Below, piece by piece: positions 8,126 through 15,958 of a stretch of DNA of 64,000 nucleotides. Source of the DNA: Pseudomonadota bacterium. GTDB lineage: Bacteria > Pseudomonadota > Alphaproteobacteria > Sphingomonadales > Sphingomonadaceae. The notes under the pieces are model-generated. The model had not been told where the DNA came from and searched no databases. It saw only the letters and a list, made by a program, of their open reading frames with translations. The translations under genes were made by a program, and so were the position numbers. Numbering within the stretch: the first letter of the stretch is position 1; every line of letters starts with the position of its first letter. Where the stretch lies: the NCBI GenBank assembly GCA_023417515.1, contig JAEZFL010000073.1:1-64000 (forward strand), read 5' to 3'.

Positions 8126-8940
8126 TGTCCGACCTGCTCATCCATTCCATGTCCGAATTCTCCAGCCTCATCATGCCGGCGCTGGACGCGGCGGAGGCGG
8201 CGAACATCGTCGAGATCGGCGCCGAATTCGGCGGCATGTCGGCCCTGCTCGCCGACCATTGCGCCGCGCGAGGCGGGCGGCTGACCAGCATCGATCCGTC
8301 GCCCAAGACGGAGTTCGTCCAGTGGGCCGCGGGCCGGCCGGAGGTGGACCATGTCGCCAGACCGAGCCTCGACGTTCTGGGCGAGGTGACTTGCGCGGAC
8401 GCCTGGGTGATCGACGGCGACCATAATTGGTACACCGTCTATCATGAGCTCAAGGCGATCCGCACCCGCTGCCGCGAGGCGGGCAAGCCGCTGCTCGCCT
8501 TCCTTCACGACGTGAACTGGCCGTCAGGGCGGCGCGACATGTATTATGCGCCCGACCAGATCCCGGACGAATATCGCCACGCGCACAGCTTCGACGCCGG
8601 CGCCTTTCCGGGCCATTCGCAGTTGGTGGCGGGCCGCGGCTTTCGCGGCATGGGCCATTTCGCCTGGGCGACCCACGAAGGCGGCCCGCGCAACGGCGTG
8701 CTGACCGCGGTCGAGGATTTCCTGGCGGACGCGCTGGCGGAAGGCGAGGAATATGCCTTCGCCGAGGTGCCGGCGGTGTTCGGCCTCGGCGTGCTGTTCG
8801 CGATGGACGCGCCGTGGACGGCCGCGGTGGCGGAGATCGTGCTGCCCTATCATGACAATGCGCTTCTGCGCCGGCTCGAGCAGAACCGGCTGGTCAATTA
8901 CCTGACGGTGCTGGAGTTCCAGGACCGCCGCGCCGCCTGA
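8125..8940 (+). CDS. SAM-dependent methyltransferase-like protein (Methyltransf_24 type)
   Basis: A 271-residue Rossmann-type protein beginning at the ATG that overlaps the stop of the HAD-like gene by one base. The SAM-binding start is IVEIGAEFGGMSALLADHCA, with RLTSIDPSPK as the acidic second strand and AWVIDGDHNWYTVYHEL as the segment typical of the cephalosporin-hydroxylase/Methyltransf_24 group. LLAFLHDVNWPSGRRDMYY follows. The pairing with the HAD-like protein inside the flagellar locus suggests both act on the same sugar or protein substrate, perhaps flagellin decoration. The substrate cannot be read from the sequence. Confidence 0.65.
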   Translation: MSDLLIHSMSEFSSLIMPALDAAEAANIVEIGAEFGGMSALLADHCAARGGRLTSIDPSPKTEFVQWAAGRPEVDHVARPSLDVLGEVTCADAWVIDGDHNWYTVYHELKAIRTRCREAGKPLLAFLHDVNWPSGRRDMYYAPDQIPDEYRHAHSFDAGAFPGHSQLVAGRGFRGMGHFAWATHEGGPRNGVLTAVEDFLADALAEGEEYAFAEVPAVFGLGVLFAMDAPWTAAVAEIVLPYHDNALLRRLEQNRLVNYLTVLEFQDRRAA

Positions 8941-9053
8941 GGCCCAGATTCCGCGCCGATCGATCTCCTTCGAGGCGCACGCGTCGCAGGCGGCTTGGCC
9001 TCTCTCTTCGGGGTCCCTATCTTCCAAGAACGGATCTTTGAAGGCGAGGCGAC

Positions 9054-9416
9054 GTGAACGGGATTTCGACAGCAATGACGCGAGCATCCATGCTCCTGTC
9101 GATGCTGCTCGCCGCGTTGCTCGGGCAGCCGGTGCTCGAACCGGTCGCGGCCGCGCTCGCCTCTCCGGCACGGCCGACCATCGAGATCAGTCTCGCCGAC
9201 ACGCTTCGCGCGCTGCCCGTCAAGGCGGCGTCGGCGAATGGCAGCTTCCTCTGGGATGACGGCAATGCCGCCGGCGATCCGCCGATCCTGCTCGATCATT
9301 CGAACGGCCGGGCGCCGCATCTTCCCACAGAAGCGGTCTTCGCTTCCGTTTCCGCCAGCGAGCCGGCCGGGCGCCGGCCCGCCGCCAACCGGGCGCGCGC
9401 TCCTCCAGCGGCGTGA
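9054..9416 (+). CDS. Small hypothetical protein with possible export signal
   Basis: A 120-residue frame starting at a GTG with AAGGCGAGG upstream. An ATG at 9075 would start within a hydrophobic stretch (MLLSMLLAALLGQPVLEPVAAALA) that looks like a signal peptide or membrane anchor. The rest is Ala/Pro/Arg-rich without a recognised domain. I do not recognise the family and coding potential is uncertain. It lies between the modification pair and the flagellin gene. Confidence 0.35.
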   Translation: MNGISTAMTRASMLLSMLLAALLGQPVLEPVAAALASPARPTIEISLADTLRALPVKAASANGSFLWDDGNAAGDPPILLDHSNGRAPHLPTEAVFASVSASEPAGRRPAANRARAPPAA

Positions 9417-9496
9417 CTGCCGCGCTTCGTAAGCGAAGCTCTTTCCCAGTCACGATCGGCGTCGTCCGGTGCCGGGCGGCTGCCGCGCCATGGAGC

Positions 9497-9853
9497 ATGA
9501 ACATCATGAAGATCGCCAATGTCGTCTCGGTCGAAGACCGGGACAATCTCGCCGCGCCGGCGCCCGCCGGCCCCACGTCCGCACGTCTCGGCCGAATGGC
9601 CGACCTGTTGCGGGCCTTTCCGGAAATCTCCGATGCGGATCGGCTGCAGCTGCTGGAGTTCCTCACCAAGGGCGTGCCCGAGGAGGTCGCGCAGGTCACC
9701 CACATGCAGGGAATGGAGCGGCGCTTCACGGCGTTCCGCAGAGCGCATCCGCGCGACTTTCCGCAAGGGCTCAGGGGCTGGCTGCCACTGATCGTGTTCG
9801 CCGCGATCATCGTCATCGCAGTCGCCTGGCGCCTGTCAGGAATCTCGTTCTGA
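9497..9853 (+). CDS. Small protein with C-terminal membrane anchor
   Basis: A 118-residue protein with a soluble helical domain (MADLLRAFPEISDADRLQL, then FLTKGVPEEVAQVTHMQGM near residues 35-70) and one C-terminal transmembrane helix (LPLIVFAAIIVIAVAWRL) ending 7 residues before the stop. No known family is recognised. The start could be the ATG at 9497 or the one at 9506. It reads toward the flagellin terminator. Its coding pattern is more convincing than that of the preceding small gene. Confidence 0.6.
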   Translation: MNIMKIANVVSVEDRDNLAAPAPAGPTSARLGRMADLLRAFPEISDADRLQLLEFLTKGVPEEVAQVTHMQGMERRFTAFRRAHPRDFPQGLRGWLPLIVFAAIIVIAVAWRLSGISF

Positions 9854-9860
9854 ATCGAAA

Positions 9861-9888
9861 AGCCCCGGGGTGTTGCCACCCCGGGGCT
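9861..9888 (-). terminator. Rho-independent terminator of the flagellin gene
   Basis: A perfect 12-bp GC-rich stem (AGCCCCGGGGTG and its complement) with a 4-nt loop, followed on the minus strand by CTTTTCG. It lies 23 nt past the flagellin stop. It may also slow transcription of the converging small gene on the plus strand. Confidence 0.85.
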
Positions 9889-9911
9889 CAACGAGCGGAC
9901 GGTGCCTGCGT

Positions 9912-10745
9912 TTAGCGAAGCAGGCTGAGCACGCCCTGCTGGCTCTGATTGGCCTGGGCAAGCATCGCAGTCGACGCCTGGCTCAGGATCTGGGCCTTGG
10001 CGAGGTTCGTGGTTTCCTGCGAGAAGTCCGCATCCTCGATCCGCGAACGCGCATCGCTGAGGTTGGTGACGTTGCTCGACAGGTTGTTGACGGTCGACTC
10101 CAGGCGGCTCTGGGCGGCGCCCAGCTTCGCGCGGGTCGCGTTGACGTTGGTCAGCGCGGTGTCGACGTTGCCCAGCGCCGTGGAGGCGTTGGCAGCGCTG
10201 TCGACCGCGGTGGCCGCGGCCAGGTCGGCCAGGGAAGCGAAGCTGATCGAGACGGTGTCGCCGCTGTTGACGCCGGTCTGGATCGCGACGCTGCCCGAAG
10301 CGGCGGCGTAGGTGCCGCCCGACGCGTTGCTGTTGAAGATACGCGTGCCGTTGAACTCGGTGGTCGCGAGGATGTTGGTGATCTGCGACTTGAGCTCGGT
10401 GACCTCGGTGTTGAGGTTGGTGCGGTCGGACGTGCCATAGGTGCCCGAAGCGGACTGCACGGCCAGCTCGCGGATGCGCTGCAGCATGTTGGTGACCTCG
10501 CCGAGAGCGCCTTCGGCGGTCTGGGCGTAGGAGATGCCGTCATTGCTGTTGCGGATCGCCTGGTTCATGCCGCGGATCTGCGACGTCATCTTGCTCGCGA
10601 TGGCGAGGCCGGCGGCGTCGTCCTTGGCGGTGTTGATGCGCTTGCCGCTCGACAGGCGCTCCATGGCAGTCTGGAGGGCGTTGTTGGCGACCCGGCTGCC
10701 ATTCTGCGCACGAAGCGCAGAGGTGTTGGTGTTGATCACGCTCAT
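9912..10745 (-). CDS. fliC: Flagellin
   Basis: A 277-residue flagellin, the filament subunit. The N-terminal D0/D1 region begins MSVINTNTSALRAQNGSR and contains MERLSSGKRINTAKDDAAGL and ELAVQSASGTYGTSDRTNL. The C-terminal D0/D1 region ends QASTAMLAQANQSQQGVLSL. The central variable domain is very short (about residues 140-200), so the filament surface is minimal. The ATG at 10745 is chosen because it gives the canonical start and has AAAGGAAC upstream. It is the only flagellin in the window and stands alone on the minus strand, with its own promoter candidate and a strong terminator. Confidence 0.96.
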   Translation of the reverse strand: MSVINTNTSALRAQNGSRVANNALQTAMERLSSGKRINTAKDDAAGLAIASKMTSQIRGMNQAIRNSNDGISYAQTAEGALGEVTNMLQRIRELAVQSASGTYGTSDRTNLNTEVTELKSQITNILATTEFNGTRIFNSNASGGTYAAASGSVAIQTGVNSGDTVSISFASLADLAAATAVDSAANASTALGNVDTALTNVNATRAKLGAAQSRLESTVNNLSSNVTNLSDARSRIEDADFSQETTNLAKAQILSQASTAMLAQANQSQQGVLSLLR

Positions 10746-10779
10746 TCGAAAGTTCCTTTCCCGCTCATTCTGGCAGCCC

Positions 10780-10795
10780 AGCACCGTCCGTGCCC
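10780..10795 (-). promoter_or_regulatory. Candidate sigma-54 promoter of flagellin
   Basis: On the minus strand the sequence GGGCACG-GACG-GTGCT matches TGGCACG-N4-TTGCW at all but two positions, and both invariant dinucleotides (GG at -24, GC at -12) are kept with correct spacing. It predicts a leader of about 25 nt before the flagellin ATG. No good sigma-28 match was seen in the same gap. Confidence 0.5.
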
Positions 10796-10952
10796 TGCCA
10801 CGAAGCCAGTAACGGCGGCTTTTCCGACAGGTTTAATTTGGCGTTCAGCGTCGGCTTTCCGACGCGCCCTTTCGCACCCCTCGCGACGGCGGCTTGACGC
10901 TCGTCATGCGGGCGCGCGCGCCCGCGAAAGGAATCCCGCGCGTTAACGATAT

Positions 10953-10968
10953 TGGCACGGCCTTTGCG
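10953..10968 (+). promoter_or_regulatory. Sigma-54 promoter of the activator-fliE-flhB operon
   Basis: TGGCACGGCCTTTGCG matches TGGCACG-N4-TTGC exactly, with only the last base (G instead of A/T) off. The -12 GC is at 10966-10967, giving a leader of about 48 nt. The gene it drives begins with GGGGGGATTGAAATG. Since that gene is itself a sigma-54 activator, feedback is possible. Confidence 0.8.
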
Positions 10969-11026
10969 TACAGCGGCTTAGCCACGCGGCACTGGGATTT
11001 TTCCGCCGCATCGTGGGGGGATTGAA

Positions 11027-12235
11027 ATGATTGGATTGAGCCGGACGATCGTGTCCGCTCACCCGGGACTGATCAGCTGGCTCGATGGGGCGGGGCTCGA
11101 GGCCGCTCCCATCGAGGCCGGTGCCGATCGTGACTTCCCCGCCATCCTCGCGCCCGCCGAGGCCGACAGCGCCCGTGCCGGCGACGTCATCGTCGGCGAC
11201 GGCGAACCGTCGCTGGTGCGCGAGGCCGGCCAGCCGGCGCGGCTCAGCTTCGGCGCCGCCGACCAGGCGTTCGGCTACGCGCTCGCGGTCGAACTCGTCC
11301 GTCCCGCCGCCCGTCCCGCTGCCGCCGATCCGGCCAGCGCCCGCCTGCTCGGCCTTGCCCGCCGGATCGCCGCAAGCGACGCGTCGGTGCTGGTGCTCGG
11401 CGAGACCGGCACCGGCAAGGAAGGCCTTGCCCGCTTCATCCATGCCTCCTCGCCGCGCGCGAACGGGGGCTTCATCGCCGTCAATTGCGCGGCGCTTCCC
11501 GAAACCATGCTCGAGGCGATCCTGTTCGGTCATCGCCGTGGCAGCTTCACCGGCGCGATGAGCGAAGGCGAGGGGCTGTTCCGGGCCGCGGCCGGCGGCA
11601 CCTTGCTGCTCGACGAGGTCGCCGAGCTGCCGCTCGCGCTCCAGGCCAAGCTTCTGCGCACCCTGCAGGAGAAGGAAGTCCTTCCGGTCGGCGCCACGCG
11701 GGCCGAGCCGGTCGACGTCCGGGTCATCGCCTGCGCCAACCGCGACCTCGCCGCCGAAGTGGCCGAGGGTCGTTTCCGCGCCGACCTCTACTGGCGGCTG
11801 AACGTGGTGCCGATCCACCTGGCGCCGCTGCGCGCCCGCCGCCGTGACATCCCGGCGATCGCCGCCGCCCTGATGCTTCGCCATAGCGATCCGGCGGAAG
11901 CCTTCCCGTTCCCCACCGCCGCGGCGGTCGAACATCTGTGCGCCCATGACTGGCCCGGCAACGCCCGCGAGCTCGATAATGTGCTTCTGCGCGCCCTCTT
12001 GCTGCGCACCGGCGCTCGGGTGGACGCGTCCGACCTCGCGATCGAAGCCGTTCCGGCGGTCGAGGCCGAGGCCGCCACCAGCCTCGAGGAGGCCGCAAAG
12101 GCCGCCGAGGCTCGGATCATCCGCGCCGCGCTCGACGCGACCGGGGGCCACCGCATCCGCGCCGCCGAGAAGCTCGGCATTTCCGAACGCACCCTTCGCT
12201 ACCGGCTCGCAGAAATGCGGGCGGCGGCGGCCTGA
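11027..12235 (+). CDS. Sigma-54-dependent activator, FlbD-like, first gene of the fli operon
   Basis: A 402-residue AAA+ activator. The N-terminal 100 residues lack a recognisable receiver domain. The central domain has Walker A GETGTGKE (about residue 125), the sigma-54 contact loop as GSFTGA (about 172-177, a common variant of GAFTGA), a Walker B-like GGTLLLDEV and the ACANRDL sensor. The C-terminal Fis-type helix-turn-helix is GGHRIRAAEKLGISERTLRY. It heads the fliE-flhB operon behind an exact -24/-12 promoter. By position and shape it resembles FlbD, the activator of middle and late flagellar genes. Confidence 0.85.
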   Translation: MIGLSRTIVSAHPGLISWLDGAGLEAAPIEAGADRDFPAILAPAEADSARAGDVIVGDGEPSLVREAGQPARLSFGAADQAFGYALAVELVRPAARPAAADPASARLLGLARRIAASDASVLVLGETGTGKEGLARFIHASSPRANGGFIAVNCAALPETMLEAILFGHRRGSFTGAMSEGEGLFRAAAGGTLLLDEVAELPLALQAKLLRTLQEKEVLPVGATRAEPVDVRVIACANRDLAAEVAEGRFRADLYWRLNVVPIHLAPLRARRRDIPAIAAALMLRHSDPAEAFPFPTAAAVEHLCAHDWPGNARELDNVLLRALLLRTGARVDASDLAIEAVPAVEAEAATSLEEAAKAAEARIIRAALDATGGHRIRAAEKLGISERTLRYRLAEMRAAAA

Positions 12236-12248
12236 GGAGGCTCAGTAG

Positions 12249-12605
12249 ATGACCGCGATCGATCCCAGCCGCATCATGGCGATGCGGGCGCAGATCCTGG
12301 AGCGCAACGACGCGCTTCAGCGGGCCGCCGGCCTCGGCCTCGACGGCCAGGTGGGCGGCGCGACCGGCCCGGGCGCGACGGGTCCGGCCACCTTCGGCGA
12401 CGCGCTCCAGGGCGCGCTTCGCCAGGTCAACGAGATGCAGGCGCAGAGCAGCGCGATCAGCGAAGCCTATGAGCGCGGCCAGACCACCGACATCGCCGCC
12501 GTGATGCTGGCCCGCCAGCAGGCGTCGATCGGTTTCGAGGCGACGCTGCAGGTCAGGAACCGCCTGCTCTCCGCCTACAAAGACATCATGAACATGCCGG
12601 TGTAA
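12249..12605 (+). CDS. fliE: Flagellar hook-basal body protein FliE
   Basis: FliE (118 residues) links the MS ring to the rod and is an export-gate-proximal rod component. The C-terminal part is diagnostic: TFGDALQGALRQVNEMQAQS, then TDIAAVMLARQQASIGFEAT and LQVRNRLLSAYKDIMNMPV. The N-terminal part is Gly/Ala-rich and variable. It starts 13 nt after the activator gene with GAGGAGGCT upstream, and fliF follows after 3 nt. Confidence 0.96.
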   Translation: MTAIDPSRIMAMRAQILERNDALQRAAGLGLDGQVGGATGPGATGPATFGDALQGALRQVNEMQAQSSAISEAYERGQTTDIAAVMLARQQASIGFEATLQVRNRLLSAYKDIMNMPV

Positions 12606-12608
12606 GAG

Positions 12609-14288
12609 ATGAGCGAACTCGCAGCCACTCCGAACGACCTTACCCCCACCGCGCGGCCGCTGCCGATGGCGGGCGGGACCGGCATGATGGGCAAGGCCCG
12701 GGACTTCATGTCCCAGCCGGCCGTGCTCAAGGCCATCCCGGCGATCGCATTCGTCGCCCTGATCGGCATAGCCGCCTTGCTGTGGATGACCTTCAGCCAG
12801 GCGCCGGGCCGAACTTTGTTCTCCGGCCTTGCCGACGCCGACAAGGCGGCGGTGGTCGAGGCGCTGCAGGGTGCCGGCATTGCCCACAATCTCGACAATT
12901 CGACCGGCGCGATCACCGTGTCGGAAGACGATTATCACCGGGCGCGCATGGTCGCCGCCGCCCAGGGCCTGCCGCGCGGCGCGCCCGACGGCGGCCAGGT
13001 GATGGAGAATCTGCCGCTCGGCGCCAGCCGCGCGGTCGAGGGCGAGCGCATCCGCGCTGCCCGCCAGATGGACCTTGCCCGCACCATCGAGGCGATCGAC
13101 GCTGTGCGCACCGCCCGGGTCCATATCGCCGACAACGGCCAGAGCGTGTTCGTCCGCGACCGCGCCGCGCCCGGCGCCTCGGTCATGCTCACCCTCGAAT
13201 CCGGCCGAAGCCTCAGCGACGGCCAGGTCCAGGCGATCATCCACCTCGTCGCCTCGTCGGTCCCCAATCTCAACCCGGAGCAGGTGTCGGTCGTCGATCA
13301 GAACGGCCGGCTGCTCTCCCGCGTCGGCGGTACGGACGGCGCGAGCGGAGCGGCCGAGCGCCAGCTCGCCGTTCAGCAGGCCACCGAGGCCCGCTATCGC
13401 GAAGCCATTGCGAGCCTGCTGACGCCGATCCTGGGGGCGGGGAACTTCACCGCCGAGGTCAGCGCGGAGATGGACTTCAGCCAGACCGAGGCGAGCCGGG
13501 AGGCCTTCCCGGAGGCGTCGCGCGCGCTGCGCTCGGAACAGGGCACGGTCACTCAGGAAAGCAATGCGCAGCCCGCCGCCGGCGGCATTCCCGGCACGCT
13601 CGCCAACGAGGCGCCGCCGCCCGCGACGACGACGGCCGATCCCAACAACCCCAACGCCGTCCCCGGTGCCCCGGCGGCGACCAACGAGACCCGCCGCAAC
13701 GAGCAATATGCCCGCAACTATGCGGTCGGCCGCGAGATCTCGGTCACCCGCGAGCAGACCGGCACGGTCAAGCGCCTGTCGGTGGCGGTCGCGGTGCGCA
13801 ACCCGGAAGGCGGCCGCCCGCTCACCCGCGACGAGATCCAGTCGCTCGAGAACCTGGTCCGCGGCGCCGTCGGCTTCAGCCAGCAGCGCGGCGACATGGT
13901 CGCGCTCACCGCGCGTAGCTTCGCTTCCGAGGAAGCGACCACGGTGAGCTGGTGGCAGGAAGCGTGGCTCTCGCCGATCGTCCGCAGCGTCGGCGGTCTG
14001 ATCCTCGCTCTCGCCTTCCTGCTTGTCATTGCCCGGCCGTTGATGAAGCGCCTCACCGCCGCTGCCGCCCGCCGCGCAGAGACCCGCAGCCAGGTCCGCG
14101 AGGAGATCGCCGCGGCGGTCGAGGAGCATGCCAAGACCGGCGGCTCCCACGTCACCATCGACATGATCGAGGCCGCGCCGAGCTACGAGGCCCGCGCCGA
14201 ACTGATCCGCAATTTCGTCCGCCAGGATCCCGCTCGCGCCGCGCTCGTCGTGCGCGACCTGATCCGCGCCGACACCCAGGGAGCCTGA
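12609..14288 (+). CDS. fliF: Flagellar MS-ring protein FliF
   Basis: FliF (559 residues) forms the MS ring in the inner membrane. A first transmembrane helix lies near residues 37-58 (AIPAIAFVALIGIAALLW). Two ring-building motifs follow, including YHRARMVAAAQGLPRGAP and the ARQMDLARTIEAIDAVRTAR/VHIAD segment. A Pro/Asn-rich linker (about residues 315-360) precedes NYAVGREISVTREQTG. The second transmembrane helix is near residues 455-475. The cytoplasmic tail ends with RNFVRQDPARAALVVRDLI, the FliG-binding region. The length is normal. Confidence 0.97.
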   Translation: MSELAATPNDLTPTARPLPMAGGTGMMGKARDFMSQPAVLKAIPAIAFVALIGIAALLWMTFSQAPGRTLFSGLADADKAAVVEALQGAGIAHNLDNSTGAITVSEDDYHRARMVAAAQGLPRGAPDGGQVMENLPLGASRAVEGERIRAARQMDLARTIEAIDAVRTARVHIADNGQSVFVRDRAAPGASVMLTLESGRSLSDGQVQAIIHLVASSVPNLNPEQVSVVDQNGRLLSRVGGTDGASGAAERQLAVQQATEARYREAIASLLTPILGAGNFTAEVSAEMDFSQTEASREAFPEASRALRSEQGTVTQESNAQPAAGGIPGTLANEAPPPATTTADPNNPNAVPGAPAATNETRRNEQYARNYAVGREISVTREQTGTVKRLSVAVAVRNPEGGRPLTRDEIQSLENLVRGAVGFSQQRGDMVALTARSFASEEATTVSWWQEAWLSPIVRSVGGLILALAFLLVIARPLMKRLTAAAARRAETRSQVREEIAAAVEEHAKTGGSHVTIDMIEAAPSYEARAELIRNFVRQDPARAALVVRDLIRADTQGA

Positions 14289-14289
14289 A

Positions 14290-15339
14290 ATGGCCGAAGC
14301 CGCCAGCCTTGAAGACCTCGAAGCCCTGGATCCGACTCCGACCGGTCCGGTCGGGAGCGCCGCCGCCGCCATCTTCCTGATGACCCTGGGCGACGCCGAG
14401 GCCGCGGAGATTCTCAGCCATCTCGACCCGCACGAGGTCCAGCAGCTGGGCTCGGCCATGTTCGACGTAGTCGACGTCTCCGCAAACGACGTCGACAGCG
14501 TGTTCGACCTGTTCATGACCAAGGTGCGGGCGCGCACCACGATCGGCTTCGGCGCAACGCCGCGCATCCGTGCGGTGATGGAGCATGCGCTCGGCCAGGA
14601 GCGCGCCGAGACGGTGCTCGCCCGAATCACTCCAGCGACCCGCAGCCGCGCTCTCGACGCCTTGCGCTGGATGGACGCGCGCACCATCGCCGCCATCTGC
14701 GAGGCCGAGCATCCGCAGATTGCCGCCCTGGTCCTCGCCCATCTCGAGCCGCCGGCTGCCGCCGACGTGCTCCAGCTGCTCCCGCAGGAAAAGCAGCCCG
14801 ACATCATCTACCGGGTCGCTCGGCTCGAGACGGTCACGGCCGAGGCGATCGAGGAGCTCGAGGAGATTCTCGCCCGCGAATCGACCAAGGTTGCGGCGGC
14901 CGCGCCGGCCACCGTTCGCGGCGGCGCCACCGAAGCCGCCAAGATCATGACCAACACCAAGGGCGGCACCGACCAGCGCATCATCCGCTCGCTCAGCAAG
15001 GTCGACAAGGCGCTCGCCCAGAAGATCGAGGACGAGATGTTCGTGTTCGACGATCTCGCCAAGCTCAGCGCCAAGAACCTCGCCGCCCTGATGCAGGCGA
15101 TCGACGGCGACCTGCTCGCACCGGCGCTGAAGGGGGCCGATCCGGGCCTGCGCGACAAGATGCTGGCGTCGATGTCGAGCCGCGCCGCGGACACCGTGCG
15201 CGACGAGATCGAGGAGCGCGGTCCGATGCGTCTCGCCGAAGTGCTCGAGGCGCAGAAGCAGGTGCTCGTCATCGCCCGCAAGCTGGCCGACGCCGGCACC
15301 ATCCAGCTCGCTGGCCGCGGAGGCGAGGACTATGTCTAG
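14290..15339 (+). CDS. fliG: Flagellar motor switch protein FliG
   Basis: FliG (349 residues) is the rotor protein that contacts FliF and MotA. Visible landmarks are AAAIFLMTLGDAEAAEILSH in the N-terminal domain, the EHPQIAALVLAHLEPPAAAD armadillo-like middle segment (the EHPQ motif that binds FliM), and the C-terminal torque helix region FVFDDLAKLS...SSRAADTVRDEIEERGP. It begins one nucleotide after the fliF stop and overlaps fliH by 8 bp. Confidence 0.97.
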   Translation: MAEAASLEDLEALDPTPTGPVGSAAAAIFLMTLGDAEAAEILSHLDPHEVQQLGSAMFDVVDVSANDVDSVFDLFMTKVRARTTIGFGATPRIRAVMEHALGQERAETVLARITPATRSRALDALRWMDARTIAAICEAEHPQIAALVLAHLEPPAAADVLQLLPQEKQPDIIYRVARLETVTAEAIEELEEILARESTKVAAAAPATVRGGATEAAKIMTNTKGGTDQRIIRSLSKVDKALAQKIEDEMFVFDDLAKLSAKNLAALMQAIDGDLLAPALKGADPGLRDKMLASMSSRAADTVRDEIEERGPMRLAEVLEAQKQVLVIARKLADAGTIQLAGRGGEDYV

Positions 15340-15958
15340 GTTGTGGCGCGAGGAACGGGCCCAGGAGGCCGCGAGCGTCGGCAGCTTCGTCATCCGGCCG
15401 AGCGGCAACAGCTTCCGGCCGTGGGTGAGCGACGCCGAGAACAAGGCGCCGGCCAGCAACGACGGCGCGTTCACGGCCGAGGACCCTGCCGTGCAGCGCG
15501 AGGAGGAGGCCTATCTGCGCGGCCTCGCCGACGGCCGCCGGACGGTCGAGGCCGAGGTCGCGGCCGAGCGTAACGCCATCGCCCAGCTCGCCGAGGCGCT
15601 TCAGGTGCTGAGGCCCGAGCCGACGCTGCCGCTCGCCATGCTTCTCGCCGAGACGGTGGACCGCCTGGTTCGCGAGGTGATCGGCGAGGTGGAGGTCGAC
15701 GGAATCCGACTGCTCGCGCGCGCCAAGGCCGCTGCGGCGCTGATCGGTGAGGCCACCCAGCCGGCCCGCCTCAAGGTCAATCCCGACGACGCCGCGCTCC
15801 TCGCCGAGGCCCAGCTCGACGTCGAGATCGAATCCGACGCTGCGCTTCCGCGCGGCACCGTGCTGCTCGAGACCGCGGACGGCTGGATCGAGGACGGACC
15901 CGGCGTTCGTCTCGATCGCCTGCGCGCCGAGCTCGACAAGGTGGCTGCGACGCGATGA
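15332..15958 (+). CDS. fliH: Flagellar export ATPase regulator FliH
   Basis: A 208-residue protein between fliG and fliI, overlapping both. The N-terminal part (SFVIRPSGNSFRPWV) is variable; the middle is Glu/Ala-rich and helical (EEEAYLRGLADGRRTVEAEV), as in the FliH stalk. The C-terminal domain, from about residue 130, carries the FliI-binding fold with LKVNPDDAALLAE and DGWIEDGPGVRLDRLRAEL. FliH binds FliI and ties it to the export gate. Sequence conservation in this family is low; the assignment is strengthened by gene order. Confidence 0.88.
   Translation: MSRLWREERAQEAASVGSFVIRPSGNSFRPWVSDAENKAPASNDGAFTAEDPAVQREEEAYLRGLADGRRTVEAEVAAERNAIAQLAEALQVLRPEPTLPLAMLLAETVDRLVREVIGEVEVDGIRLLARAKAAAALIGEATQPARLKVNPDDAALLAEAQLDVEIESDAALPRGTVLLETADGWIEDGPGVRLDRLRAELDKVAATR

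Noticed and set aside
10801..10860. A possible sigma-28 promoter before flagellin (TAAA ... GCCG on the minus strand)
   Set aside because: The spacing between TAAA and GCCG is 12 bp rather than about 15, and GCCGATAA is poorly matched. The -24/-12 candidate closer to the start fits better.
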